From NCBI GenBank assembly GCA_020832415.1, contig JAFIES010000052.1:1-60577 (forward strand): a stretch of 60,577 nt of DNA, written 5' to 3'. Shown here in pieces: positions 15,941 to 24,850 of the stretch. The notes under the pieces were generated by a model. The model saw only the letters and a program-made list of their open reading frames with translations. It did no database searches and had not been told where the DNA came from. Source of the DNA: Balneolaceae bacterium. Its GTDB lineage: Bacteria > Bacteroidota > Rhodothermia > Balneolales > Balneolaceae. The translations under genes and the position numbers were made by a program. Numbering within the stretch: position 1 is the stretch's first letter; every line of letters begins with the position of its first letter.

Positions 15941-16660
15941 ATGATTATAGCACTAATCACCGGTTTAGTCATTTCAAGTTCACTTTTTGGTATAATGCAG
16001 ATCAGTTCAGATTCAGATAGCGAGAACGATGACGATTTGCTTACAGATGAAATCAGAGCAAACATGAAACCGGCTGAAATACTGCAAGCGTTTAAGGATG
16101 GTAATCAGCGATTTACGGAGGGCAACCTTCGAAGAAGAAAGTTTGTGAAAGAAGTTTCTGCAACATCAGAAAAGCAGACACCTTACGCGATAGTGCATAG
16201 CTGTATCGATAGCAGGGTTCCCGTAGAGACCATTTTTGATGCCCGTATCGGGGAGATCTTCAGCACACGCCTTGCAGGTAATGTGATCAACAGTGATGTG
16301 CTTGGAGGAATGGAATTTGCCACAAGTTTATCAGGGGCAAAACTGATTTTGGTGATGGGCCATACGCGGTGTGGCGCAGTAAAAGGTGCAGCAGATAGTG
16401 CAGAATTTGGTCATTTAACGGCCCTGGTTAATAAAATAAAAGTGGCTGAAGGTGAAGCAAAAAGTTCATTTAATGGAGATGCCGATCCGAACAATTATGC
16501 ATATGTAGATCACCTTGCAAAGGAGTATGTGAAACTTGCCATCAATCAAATTCGGAAAGAGAGTCCGGTACTGAAAGAGCTTGAAGAGAAAGAGGCTATT
16601 CTGATTGCCGGCGGAATGTACAACATCGGGACCGGAAAAGTGGATTTTTTTGAAGTATGA
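15941..16660 (+). CDS. Beta-class carbonic anhydrase, exported
   Basis: A 239-residue zinc enzyme interconverting CO2 and bicarbonate. Zinc ligands are Cys88 ('VHSCIDSRVP'), His141 and Cys144 ('MGHTRCGAVKGA'), and the Asp90-Arg92 dyad is present. The first ~20 residues are a hydrophobic signal or anchor ('MIIALITGLVISSSLFGIMQ') followed by an acidic linker ('DSDSENDDD'), so the enzyme should act in the periplasm. It is a single gene. The 3' side is convergent with a small membrane protein gene 25 bases away. A role in pH or CO2 handling at the envelope is inferred from location only. Confidence 0.92.
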   Translation: MIIALITGLVISSSLFGIMQISSDSDSENDDDLLTDEIRANMKPAEILQAFKDGNQRFTEGNLRRRKFVKEVSATSEKQTPYAIVHSCIDSRVPVETIFDARIGEIFSTRLAGNVINSDVLGGMEFATSLSGAKLILVMGHTRCGAVKGAADSAEFGHLTALVNKIKVAEGEAKSSFNGDADPNNYAYVDHLAKEYVKLAINQIRKESPVLKELEEKEAILIAGGMYNIGTGKVDFFEV

Positions 16661-16685
16661 AAATAGAGCAAATCTGAAATGTGGA

Positions 16686-16955
16686 TCAGAATGAATCAGA
16701 CTGTTCATTTCTGAAAAATTCCATGAATGCATAGATGGCAAGACTGCCGGTAAGCAAAGCACCTGAACCGAAAAGTATCCGGCCGGCAAAACTGTTTATC
16801 GCTTCAGGTAAGAAGAGTATACCGCCGCCAAACCCGTCTGCAAAGAGAGCTACATAAATTCCAAGCACAGAAAGAGCGAGGCAGATGATGCCACCCATCA
16901 AAGATGAAATTCTGCTGCTGTTTGTGCTTTCTCCAAATGAAATTTTTATTGCCAT
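16686..16955 (-). CDS. Small two-helix membrane protein, function unknown
   Basis: An 89-residue protein that I do not recognise. It has two hydrophobic spans, roughly residues 19-40 ('LMGGIICLALSVLGIYVALF') and 56-78 ('FAGRILFGSGALLTGSLAIY'), short charged ends and an ATG start at 16955. The hydrophobic pattern and Gly-rich helices suggest a real gene and not a chance frame. It converges on the carbonic anhydrase gene. Confidence 0.6.
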   Translation of the reverse strand: MAIKISFGESTNSSRISSLMGGIICLALSVLGIYVALFADGFGGGILFLPEAINSFAGRILFGSGALLTGSLAIYAFMEFFRNEQSDSF

Positions 16956-17309
16956 AAGCTATTCAATGTGGTGAATGTTCTGTCATCGAAATAATCAAAA
17001 CTTATTGAGATTAACAAACGACGAATCGAATGATCTGCACTAATCTAAAACAGCAGCCCAGAAAATAAATGGGCTGTAAATCGTCAGTAAAACTTCAGGC
17101 TGTTGACTGATTATTTGTTTTTGTTAGCTCTGGTTACATTTAAGTTTAATTGTGGCAGAGAACGTTGTCTATGGGGGTATTGTTTTAGAAACGTCATACC
17201 AGTACGAAGATTACCAAAAAACAAGACTTGCAACCTTTATAAAATCATCAAGTGCTAATCAGAACCATTCAGGAAAGAAAAAATAAAACTTAAATTAAGA
17301 GCTATTCTA
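16956..17309. other. Gene-free stretch with one hairpin
   Basis: These 354 bases separate two divergently oriented genes. One hairpin is visible, CAGCCCA (17054-17060), 9-base loop, TGGGCTG (17070-17076), with no T-run after it. An A/T-rich region near 17110-17150 ('TTTGTTTTTG' and 'TACATTTA') could hold the promoter of the barrel-like gene at 17310. Nothing else stands out. Confidence 0.5.
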
Positions 17310-17870
17310 ATGAATAAATTATTTACTACTGTAGTAATACTAGCCTTTTCACTTACATTTTTAATTGCCATAAATGAAAAATCTATGGCACAAGATTTAG
17401 AAGAGATAAATCTTTTTACAAATCCCGGGGATATAACTGTAGCAGCAGGCCTAACCCGTGGTACCAGTACAGGATTTTTGGGTAATGCAGAATTAGGCTT
17501 AACCGGACAGCTTTTATACACTGTTAATGAAGATATCAGAGCAGGCCTTGATTTCACGTATTACTTGATTGGTGAACGTCAACTTAGTGCGAATGAATTG
17601 AATTTTAATATTCACATGTTTGTGCGGAACAGAAATAATTTAACGTTGTACGGTCTCTCTGGTATAAATATTTCCAATACCTCCGGCAGTGACGAAATAT
17701 GGCGGGTGCAGAGAGAGTTAGGGAATCCAGATACACGCAGATATGGCCTTAATTTAGGCGCAGGACTTGAAGTACGGCTTGGTAATATTGTTTTATATGG
17801 GGAGCCAAAATTGACGCTGCTCGGCTGGAATCAACTTGCAATCACCGGCGGATTCAGATACATCCTTTGA
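17310..17870 (+). CDS. Small outer-membrane beta-barrel-like protein
   Basis: An unrecognised 186-residue protein with a signal peptide (about residues 1-27, ending 'SMAQD'). The rest alternates polar and non-polar residues in short strands ('AELGLTGQLLYTVNED', 'IRAGLDFTYYLIGE', 'YGLNLGAGLEVRLGNIVLYG'). It ends in an aromatic-hydrophobic strand 'GGFRYIL', as outer-membrane barrel proteins do. No catalytic motif is visible. It is flanked by long non-coding stretches and seems to be a single-gene unit. Confidence 0.72.
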   Translation: MNKLFTTVVILAFSLTFLIAINEKSMAQDLEEINLFTNPGDITVAAGLTRGTSTGFLGNAELGLTGQLLYTVNEDIRAGLDFTYYLIGERQLSANELNFNIHMFVRNRNNLTLYGLSGINISNTSGSDEIWRVQRELGNPDTRRYGLNLGAGLEVRLGNIVLYGEPKLTLLGWNQLAITGGFRYIL

Positions 17871-18077
17871 TAATTCTACAAACTTTCTTGAATCACGCTC
17901 AATACTGTTAGGTATATGCCACTTCTTAAAGTACAGTGTATGCTTTTCACAAGAGGGTTGATTTAGCTATGAACGCCTCCAACACTGCGTGTGTTCTTTC
18001 AGATCAAAACGTGAGAAAAAGCTCAATGGTTGCTCTCTTTTTTCGTATTTTGCTTGATTTGAAATCAGTCACTAAAC

Positions 18078-20900
18078 ATGCCCCAAACAGACGTACCTCC
18101 ATCAAAATCTGTTGATAAAAATGGTTCCCGAGCTGCCGGAAGGCCAATCGTTATTAAGGGTGCGCGTGTACACAATCTCAAGAACATTGATGTAGAAATT
18201 CCCCGAAACAAACTTACGGTTATTACCGGAGTTTCGGGTTCGGGTAAATCGAGCCTCGCATTCGACACTATTTACGCTGAGGGGCAGCGGCGTTATGTAG
18301 AGAGCCTCTCCAGTTATGCGCGGCAATTTCTTGAGCGAATGGACAAGCCCGATGTAGATCATATGCACGGTATCTCCCCTGCCATGGCCATTCAGCAGAA
18401 AACCACAGGTAGTAATCCGCGTTCAACGGTTGGTACATCCACTGAGATTTATGATTATGTGAGACTTCTGTTCGCCCGTATAGGGAGAACCATTTCTCCG
18501 GTTACGGGTAAAGTGGTGAAGAAAGATAACCCCGGCAGTATCATCAACGAGCTTTTTGAGCAATTTGAGGAGAAAACCCGATTCTATGTACTTTTTCCGC
18601 TGCAATTAAGGGATGGCAGAGATCCCGCCGAGCAGTTTGATGTGCTGAAAGAGAAGGGACTGACCCGCCTGCTGAATATTGAAAGCGAAAACATCACCGA
18701 TCTCACAAGAGATGAAATTGATCCTGAAAAGATCGATCCGGAAACATACAGGGTGTTGGTCGATCGCCTTGCCATCAAAAAAGATGAAGCCACCCGAAGC
18801 CGTATTGCTGAATCAATTGAGACAGCCTTTCGTGAGGGTAACGGCCGCTGCAGAATCAAAATACGAGATGGTGAAGAGCTGGCATTCAGCGAGCGTTTCG
18901 AAGAGAATGGGGTTGAATATCTCGAGCCGTCACCACAAATGTTCTCCTTCAATAATCCCTACGGAGCCTGCGATTCGTGCGAAGGGTTCGGCAAGGTTTC
19001 AGGAATTGATGAAGACCTGGTAATTCCCGATCACGATAAATCGATCCGTGCCGGTGCAGTAGCGCCGTTCGATTCGCCCAAGTTCAGCGGTTATCTTCGC
19101 GATTTTGTTCGTGTAGCCGCTAAAGAACAGATACCCATTGATGTACCCTACAAATCGCTGAGCAAAGAGGCCAAACGAATACTTTGGAAAGGAAAAGATG
19201 GGTATGCAGGTATACACGGATTTTTTGATGATATAAAAGATCAGTTCTACAAAGTTCATATGCGTGTGCTCTACTCCCGCTATCGTGGCTACAGCCGCTG
19301 TTCTGAATGTGAAGGCTATAGAGTACGGCGTGATGCACTCTTTGTAAAAATTGATGGCTTACACATTGGTGAAGTTACTGAAATGACCATCGGGTACGCC
19401 CGTGAATATTTTGACAATCTGAAGATCACGGAATTTGAAAAGTCAGTTGCCGGTCAGATTCTCTACGAAATACGCAAACGGCTTAAATACCTTGATGAAG
19501 TGGGACTCGATTATCTCACACTCGATCGGCTCACGAATACACTTAGTGGTGGTGAGTCTCAACGTATCAGCCTGGCGAATTCACTGGGGAGTTCACTCAT
19601 TGGCAGCCTCTATGTTCTGGATGAGCCAACCATCGGCCTGCATCCGCGTGATAACGACCGGCTGATCAATATCCTGAAATCACTACGGGATATCGGCAAC
19701 ACAGTACTGATTGTAGAGCACGATCCTGAAATGATGAAAGCGGCTGATAATATTATCGACATCGGCCCATTTGCCGGCACGCACGGCGGCGAGGTAGTTT
19801 TTACAGGCGCCTATCCAGATTTACTGAAGGCAAACACACTTACAGGAAAATATCTATCCGGACGGATGGAAATACCGGTTCCAAAGAAACGAAGAAAAGG
19901 CAATGATAAGTCGCTGCTTGTTGAGGGTGCATCAGAACACAACCTGAAAAATATTGATGTAGAATTTCCACTTGGTAAGCTGGTCTGTGTAACAGGGGTG
20001 TCGGGGTCAGGTAAGTCAACGCTGGTTCACGATACGCTGTATGCATCTATCCAGAAAAAAATAGGTACGTGGAAAGAGAAAGTTGGCCGAAACAAGGGGG
20101 TGAGCGGTATCCGAAATATCGAATCGGTTGAGATGGTAGATCAAAGCCCGATTGGCCGTTCCACCCGATCTAATGCGGCCACCTATACTAAGGCGTTTGA
20201 TGGTATCCGTGATCTGTTTGCGAATACACGCCAATCGAAGATTATGGGATATACTCCCGGCCACTTTTCATTTAATGTGCCCGGCGGGCGCTGCGAGGCG
20301 TGCCAGGGAGAGGGTGTGCAAAAAATTGAGATGCAATTCATGGCCGACATTGAACTGGTTTGCGAGGAGTGCGGTGGAACCCGGTTCAGAAAAGATATCC
20401 TTCAGGTAAAATATAGAGGCCAAAATATCCATGAAGTACTGGAGATGAACATCAGCGATGCGATTGAATTTTTTGTTGATGAATTAACCATCATAAAAAA
20501 ACTGCAGCCGATGGAAGATGTGGGGCTCGGCTATTTGCGGCTGGGACAGAGTGCAACTACACTTTCAGGCGGGGAGGCACAGCGGGTGAAACTGGCTAAA
20601 TTTCTTTCGAAAACCAATACCGAAAAAACTCTCTACTTTTTTGATGAACCCACAACCGGGCTCCACTTTGAAGACATTTCCAAACTTCTGAAATCATTCA
20701 ACGAACTGGTTGATAACGGGCATTCGGTGATTATTATCGAGCATAACCTGGATGTGATGAAATCGGCCGACTGGATTATCGATATTGGTCCGGAAGGCGG
20801 ATTCCGCGGCGGGCAAATCGTGGCAACCGGAACACCGGAAGATATTGCAGGTATTGAAGAGAGCCATACCGGCCGGTTTCTAAAAGAAGTTTTGGGCTGA
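18078..20900 (+). CDS. uvrA: Excinuclease ABC subunit A
   Basis: A full-length 940-residue UvrA, the damage-recognition ATPase of nucleotide excision repair. It has two ABC modules: Walker A '[14 protein letters not shown]' (from 51) and '[14 protein letters not shown]', signature '[16 protein letters not shown]' and '[15 protein letters not shown]', and Walker B '[13 protein letters not shown]' and '[13 protein letters not shown]'. Zinc modules 'CDSCEGFGK', 'CSECEGYRV', 'CEACQGEG' and 'CEECGGTRF' are visible. The N-terminus is about 20 residues longer than the usual start ('[16 protein letters not shown]'). It acts in the cytoplasm with UvrB and UvrC, which are not in the window. No LexA-type box was recognised upstream. 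Confidence 0.98.
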   Translation: MPQTDVPPSKSVDKNGSRAAGRPIVIKGARVHNLKNIDVEIPRNKLTVITGVSGSGKSSLAFDTIYAEGQRRYVESLSSYARQFLERMDKPDVDHMHGISPAMAIQQKTTGSNPRSTVGTSTEIYDYVRLLFARIGRTISPVTGKVVKKDNPGSIINELFEQFEEKTRFYVLFPLQLRDGRDPAEQFDVLKEKGLTRLLNIESENITDLTRDEIDPEKIDPETYRVLVDRLAIKKDEATRSRIAESIETAFREGNGRCRIKIRDGEELAFSERFEENGVEYLEPSPQMFSFNNPYGACDSCEGFGKVSGIDEDLVIPDHDKSIRAGAVAPFDSPKFSGYLRDFVRVAAKEQIPIDVPYKSLSKEAKRILWKGKDGYAGIHGFFDDIKDQFYKVHMRVLYSRYRGYSRCSECEGYRVRRDALFVKIDGLHIGEVTEMTIGYAREYFDNLKITEFEKSVAGQILYEIRKRLKYLDEVGLDYLTLDRLTNTLSGGESQRISLANSLGSSLIGSLYVLDEPTIGLHPRDNDRLINILKSLRDIGNTVLIVEHDPEMMKAADNIIDIGPFAGTHGGEVVFTGAYPDLLKANTLTGKYLSGRMEIPVPKKRRKGNDKSLLVEGASEHNLKNIDVEFPLGKLVCVTGVSGSGKSTLVHDTLYASIQKKIGTWKEKVGRNKGVSGIRNIESVEMVDQSPIGRSTRSNAATYTKAFDGIRDLFANTRQSKIMGYTPGHFSFNVPGGRCEACQGEGVQKIEMQFMADIELVCEECGGTRFRKDILQVKYRGQNIHEVLEMNISDAIEFFVDELTIIKKLQPMEDVGLGYLRLGQSATTLSGGEAQRVKLAKFLSKTNTEKTLYFFDEPTTGLHFEDISKLLKSFNELVDNGHSVIIIEHNLDVMKSADWIIDIGPEGGFRGGQIVATGTPEDIAGIEESHTGRFLKEVLG

Positions 20901-20944
20901 TGTTACACAAGCACAAAACTATCTGATTTTTTACTGATATTGTG

Positions 20945-21015
20945 AACGTGAGTTCGATATAAAAATGAACAATATAACTGACGATTCTTTCTATATGTTG
21001 TATCGAACTCACGTT
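20945..21015. repeat. 15-base perfect inverted repeat after uvrA
   Basis: AACGTGAGTTCGATA (20945-20959) and TATCGAACTCACGTT (21001-21015) are exact reverse complements separated by 41 bases. No T-run follows on either strand. It lies between the uvrA stop and the start of the barrel gene at 21056. It could be a hairpin in the leader of the next gene, a regulator dyad, or the ends of a tiny element. Confidence 0.65.
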
Positions 21016-21055
21016 ATGAGGTTAAAACGAAACGTTTTATTGATTTACAGAATTC

Positions 21056-22144
21056 ATGAAGTTTTATAGCAGAGTATTCAGTACAGCAATTCTTCTTTTG
21101 ATGGCGGGAGCCCTTACGGCGCAAGCTCAGACGGAGCTGCAGAGAATATCCACAACGGAGAGAGCCGACGGACAAGGTATTGTAGTGCGATATCATATGA
21201 CCCAGCTGCCCGACTCATTTCGCGTATCGCAGCCGGAAGTAAACCGAGTTGAGATGGTACTCTTTTCAATGGATCTGGATACTGAGAATTTGGTTCCAGT
21301 TTCAACCACACCCCATATTGCAGAATTGGATCTCTACAACCTTTTGAGCGGAATTGGTACCGATCTCTATATTGCTGAAGGTGTATTTTTTGTAGCTGAT
21401 GCCTACCCCGATGTAAACGGCAGGGATGTCTTGTTGTCACTTGTATTTGCCACTGAAGAAGAAGTTGCAGCACTGGCCGAAGTAGTAACAACCGATGTGC
21501 CATCAGGCGAGGATGCAGTGGAAGAAGTTCTGGAAGATGAACCCGAAATATCAGAGCCGGAACCTCCCCGGGTATCAGAACGGAGCAGGTTAGCGCTAAC
21601 TTTTGGCGTGCAGGGAGGCCTCAGTATTTCGGATGTGTTTAATGCTTCTTTTAATCGCGATGCCCGCACAGGTATGACGTTTGGACTCACGATTGACATT
21701 GGCCTGCCGTATCGGTTGCCGTACGATGTTAAGCCCTCCATTCAAACCGGATTGTACTACACCGAAAAAGGGTTTGATAATCCGAGCGCACGTTTCGACG
21801 GCGTATCCATTGAATTTGATTACATGGAGATTCCCATCCTGGCAAAATTTAATTATGATATGGCGTATGGCTTATCACCCTTTGTGGCACTGGGCCCTTA
21901 TGTAGCTTTTATGGTAAGTGCCGAGCGTGTTCGGCAAGATGACAGCCGGCGCGATCTGGATGATACTACCCGTGAAGTGGATTTTGGATTAATGGGCAGT
22001 ATAGGTACAGATTTTACAATTGGCACAACCACTTTGAATGCACAGGCAAGAGGGTCCTTTGCTTTTTCAGATGTTCAAAAGGGGGAGTTCAGTGAAGGAG
22101 AAAAACACTTTTATATGGCACTGGTACTTGGCTTTCGGTTCTAA
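21056..22144 (+). CDS. Outer-membrane beta-barrel protein
   Basis: A 362-residue protein with a signal peptide to about residue 24 ('GALTAQAQ'). Residues ~25-140 form a domain of unknown type. An acidic, Pro/Glu-rich linker follows at ~145-175 ('EDAVEEVLEDEPEISEPEPP'). The C-terminal ~185 residues look like an outer-membrane barrel ('LTFGVQGGLSISDVFN', 'KPSIQTGLYYTEKGF', 'YMEIPILAKFNYDM', 'LSPFVALGPYVAFMVS'), ending in 'FYMALVLGFRF', a barrel-type last strand. This pattern resembles the PorT-like/outer_membrane_beta-barrel families of Bacteroidota. It is 25 bases upstream of an ABC transporter permease, though a functional link is uncertain. Confidence 0.8.
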   Translation: MKFYSRVFSTAILLLMAGALTAQAQTELQRISTTERADGQGIVVRYHMTQLPDSFRVSQPEVNRVEMVLFSMDLDTENLVPVSTTPHIAELDLYNLLSGIGTDLYIAEGVFFVADAYPDVNGRDVLLSLVFATEEEVAALAEVVTTDVPSGEDAVEEVLEDEPEISEPEPPRVSERSRLALTFGVQGGLSISDVFNASFNRDARTGMTFGLTIDIGLPYRLPYDVKPSIQTGLYYTEKGFDNPSARFDGVSIEFDYMEIPILAKFNYDMAYGLSPFVALGPYVAFMVSAERVRQDDSRRDLDDTTREVDFGLMGSIGTDFTIGTTTLNAQARGSFAFSDVQKGEFSEGEKHFYMALVLGFRF

Positions 22145-22169
22145 ATAATCTTCATTACCCCATGGGGTT

Positions 22170-23699
22170 ATGCTTAAACAATTCGTAACGTTAAACGTAA
22201 AAATTTGGTGGCGCTCACTGGCGGGAGTGGAGATTGCGGCCATGATTTTCTATTCCGTTTTTCTGTTGCTGATACTGGGGCAGTTTCTTGGCGTAATTCT
22301 CATACTCATCTTCATGGATGACGTAGAGCAGGCCCGCCAGTTCTACTCATGGATAACTGAGGATATTCAGTTTACCGCTCATCTGCTTTTTTTGAATTCG
22401 CTGTTTTTTTCCCAAATATTTTTTGTAAAAATTAACCGTCTTCAGCTGAATGAAAACCGGAAACTGCTATCATTTGGAATGTCGGCAAACCGGCTTGCCT
22501 GGTATCTCAATCTGGCCGGATTTTTCCATCCGCTAAATGTAATCTTTCTCTTTGTATGGTTGATGTACCTCATCAGCATGGCCGGTTCAGCATCGCATAT
22601 AGCCATGGTAACAATTCTTGTGTTTGTCACCTATGGGGTGATCAGTTCACTCAAGTGGCGATTTCGAATTTTCTCGGCTGAGCGGTTTAAACATGTAAGC
22701 GCTGTAGTGGGCACATTTGTACTCTTTTTTATCCTTATTGCTGTATACCTTGATTTCACACCCTATATAAGCTCGCCCGATGTGGCTGCAGATTTTCTGA
22801 ATTCCTGGCTTATATATACGCCGGGTTATTTGTTCTATTATGCGGGAAATCTGCTCACAAGTACGGCCATTCACTACTTCCTCATCGGGCTGTTACTGTT
22901 TCTTTTTATGGTTGTAAACCGGGATATGATGCTAAACTCAAAAGCCGCTCTTTTAACACCTCCGCAATCATCTTCCGGTATCAAGAAAAAAAGCCAGCTC
23001 GCCCTGTTTATTAAATGGCTGGGCCACGAGGGCGGTAAATATTTTCATGCAGTATGGAGCCATAAATACAGTAAAATTCAGCTTTTAATAACGTATGTTT
23101 TTGTGATTCCCTATATTATATTTCTGGGTAATGACACCTATGTAATCGGGGTATTTCTCACGCTTATTCCCATCATTTTTCTGATGGTAATGCTTACCAA
23201 CATGTTTGGGTTTGAAAATCGTGAAATTCTGCTTTCTCTTCAGCTTCCCATTCCCATGGAAACCATTGTGAGGGAACGCATCAAAACTGCACTGCTTGTC
23301 TGTCTTGCCGGTTCAAGTATCGTGCTGATATTGGTTCCTGTTTTTATTGAATCAGTACCAGCTATGCTTCAGATTCACATGGGTATTATTATGATTTCAC
23401 TGGCATTTTTACACTACATTCTCAGGAGCAGTATAAACAATTACAAGAAGATTGAAGAAGTGAGTGTGATGTCTGTTTCAAACCCTGTGTTGCCGGCATC
23501 CATCACCTTTACATCGGTATTTATTGTGATGATTATAGGTGTCTTTACATTTTTCATTATTGAAAGTTTTGTTTGGTATCATATTGCTATTCTTGTATCA
23601 ATAAATCTTATTCTGTTCATTAGTTTCAGGCGAAAACTGGCTCGAATATCCGAACCATTTAACCAAAAGGTGATTCCCAAATTATGGAACGAGCTTTAA
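22170..23699 (+). CDS. ABC transporter permease-like membrane protein
   Basis: A 509-residue protein with about twelve hydrophobic helices and no large soluble domain. I do not recognise a named subfamily. Its 3' end overlaps the following ATPase gene by 16 bases (23684-23699), so the two make one transporter. The architecture of long permease plus single ATPase resembles ABC-2-type exporters of lipids, peptides or drugs (inference). The ATG at 22170 follows 'CATGGGGTT' with no strong ribosome site, as with many genes here. Confidence 0.8.
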   Translation: MLKQFVTLNVKIWWRSLAGVEIAAMIFYSVFLLLILGQFLGVILILIFMDDVEQARQFYSWITEDIQFTAHLLFLNSLFFSQIFFVKINRLQLNENRKLLSFGMSANRLAWYLNLAGFFHPLNVIFLFVWLMYLISMAGSASHIAMVTILVFVTYGVISSLKWRFRIFSAERFKHVSAVVGTFVLFFILIAVYLDFTPYISSPDVAADFLNSWLIYTPGYLFYYAGNLLTSTAIHYFLIGLLLFLFMVVNRDMMLNSKAALLTPPQSSSGIKKKSQLALFIKWLGHEGGKYFHAVWSHKYSKIQLLITYVFVIPYIIFLGNDTYVIGVFLTLIPIIFLMVMLTNMFGFENREILLSLQLPIPMETIVRERIKTALLVCLAGSSIVLILVPVFIESVPAMLQIHMGIIMISLAFLHYILRSSINNYKKIEEVSVMSVSNPVLPASITFTSVFIVMIIGVFTFFIIESFVWYHIAILVSINLILFISFRRKLARISEPFNQKVIPKLWNEL

Positions 23700-24445
23700 T
23701 CATCAGCAACCTTACAAAATCGTATGGAAAAGGGCCCGTTCTGAAAAGCCTGAACCTTGAGGTGCCGGCAGGTAATATTTTCGGGTTGATTGGCCCAAAC
23801 GGTGCAGGGAAAAGTACCTTGATCGGGATTCTTACCGGATTGCTTACCTACAGCGAGGGGCAAATTATCATCAACGATCTGGAACTGAAGAAAAGCAACG
23901 AAGTGGAGATCAAGAAAGATGTTTCATCTGTTTTACAGCCACCGCTTCTGTTCGAAAATTTCACGAGCATTGAATTTATACACTACATCTGCGAGATGTA
24001 TAAAGAAGTTCCGGATGACCTTGACAGCAAAATCGATTCGCTGTTCAGCTATTTTGAGATTGAGGAGTTTCGGCATGTTCAGGCAAAACAGCTATCATCC
24101 GGAAGCAGGAAGAAACTATCCTTTTGTGCGGCCATTCTTGTGAATCCCAAACTGCTCTTTTTGGATGAGCCGTTTGAAAGCGTGGATGTGATCTCCATTG
24201 GGCGGATGAAAACCATTATCCGGAAATTGAAAGAGCGCGGCACATCCATCTTCATTACAAGCCACATACTCGAAGTAGTGGAAAATCTCTGTGACGATAT
24301 TGCCATTCTTCACAACGGCAAAATTGTAGCCTACCTTGATTCGCTGTCCCGCAGAGAACTTCAAAAAGATTCATCACTCAGCGAAATTTTCGAGCAGTAT
24401 GTGGGAATCAGCAAAGCAAACGACGCTGAGATTGATTGGATATAG
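23684..24445 (+). CDS. ABC transporter ATP-binding protein
   Basis: A 253-residue ATPase. Walker A is 'GPNGAGKST' (37-45), Walker B 'LLFLDEPFESVD', the switch His is in 'FITSHILEVVE', and the signature is 'LSSGSRKKLS', a variant of LSGGQ common in ABC-2-type systems. It drives the permease encoded by the overlapping upstream gene. No second permease or binding protein is nearby, so an exporter is more likely than an importer. Confidence 0.93.
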   Translation: MERALIISNLTKSYGKGPVLKSLNLEVPAGNIFGLIGPNGAGKSTLIGILTGLLTYSEGQIIINDLELKKSNEVEIKKDVSSVLQPPLLFENFTSIEFIHYICEMYKEVPDDLDSKIDSLFSYFEIEEFRHVQAKQLSSGSRKKLSFCAAILVNPKLLFLDEPFESVDVISIGRMKTIIRKLKERGTSIFITSHILEVVENLCDDIAILHNGKIVAYLDSLSRRELQKDSSLSEIFEQYVGISKANDAEIDWI

Positions 24446-24850
24446 AATCGGTTCTTTACTGAAATTACTTTCAAAATAGCTTCTCCGACAGACACCAAAA
24501 AAGCATATAACTGCCGGCGCATATAGCCGGAAATTTTCATTAAGATGTAAACCTTTTAGGGACATTTCTAAGCAAAACAGCCCTTTATTTGCATTATATT
24601 TTATAAATATATTTGGATATAAAAATCTAAAATTATAGGTTGAAATAAGGCCCGATGTATGCGCTTGCTCATTTAATTTACATTCAACAGGGATGGGAGT
24701 AAGAAAAGTAATATCAGAGTCAACCTATCTATATCCGCTAAGAGTCAATAGCTTCTTAAAAAAAATAGCGTGTTTTTCCTCTTCCGTTCAATTTGCTGAT
24801 ACGTTTCGGGCTATTCATAATCAGTCTATTCCTAATAAAAATTTATTGCT
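24446..24850. other. A/T-rich leader region before the T9SS protein
   Basis: 405 bases without a gene. Near the left end is a weak hairpin CCGGC (24514-24518), 7-base loop, GCCGG (24526-24530), followed by AAATTTT; it may end the ABC transcript. The middle is very A/T rich and holds a promoter-like site listed separately. The remaining 230 bases would be an unusually long 5' leader. Confidence 0.5.
24588..24615 (+). promoter_or_regulatory. Bacteroidota-type promoter candidate
   Basis: TTTG (24588-24591) and TATATTTG (24608-24615) with a 16-base spacer resemble the Bacteroidota sigma factor consensus (TTTG near -33, TAnnTTTG near -7; literature spacing about 17-23). Start would be near 24620, leaving ~230 bases of leader before the ATG at 24851. 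Match by eye only. Confidence 0.35.
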
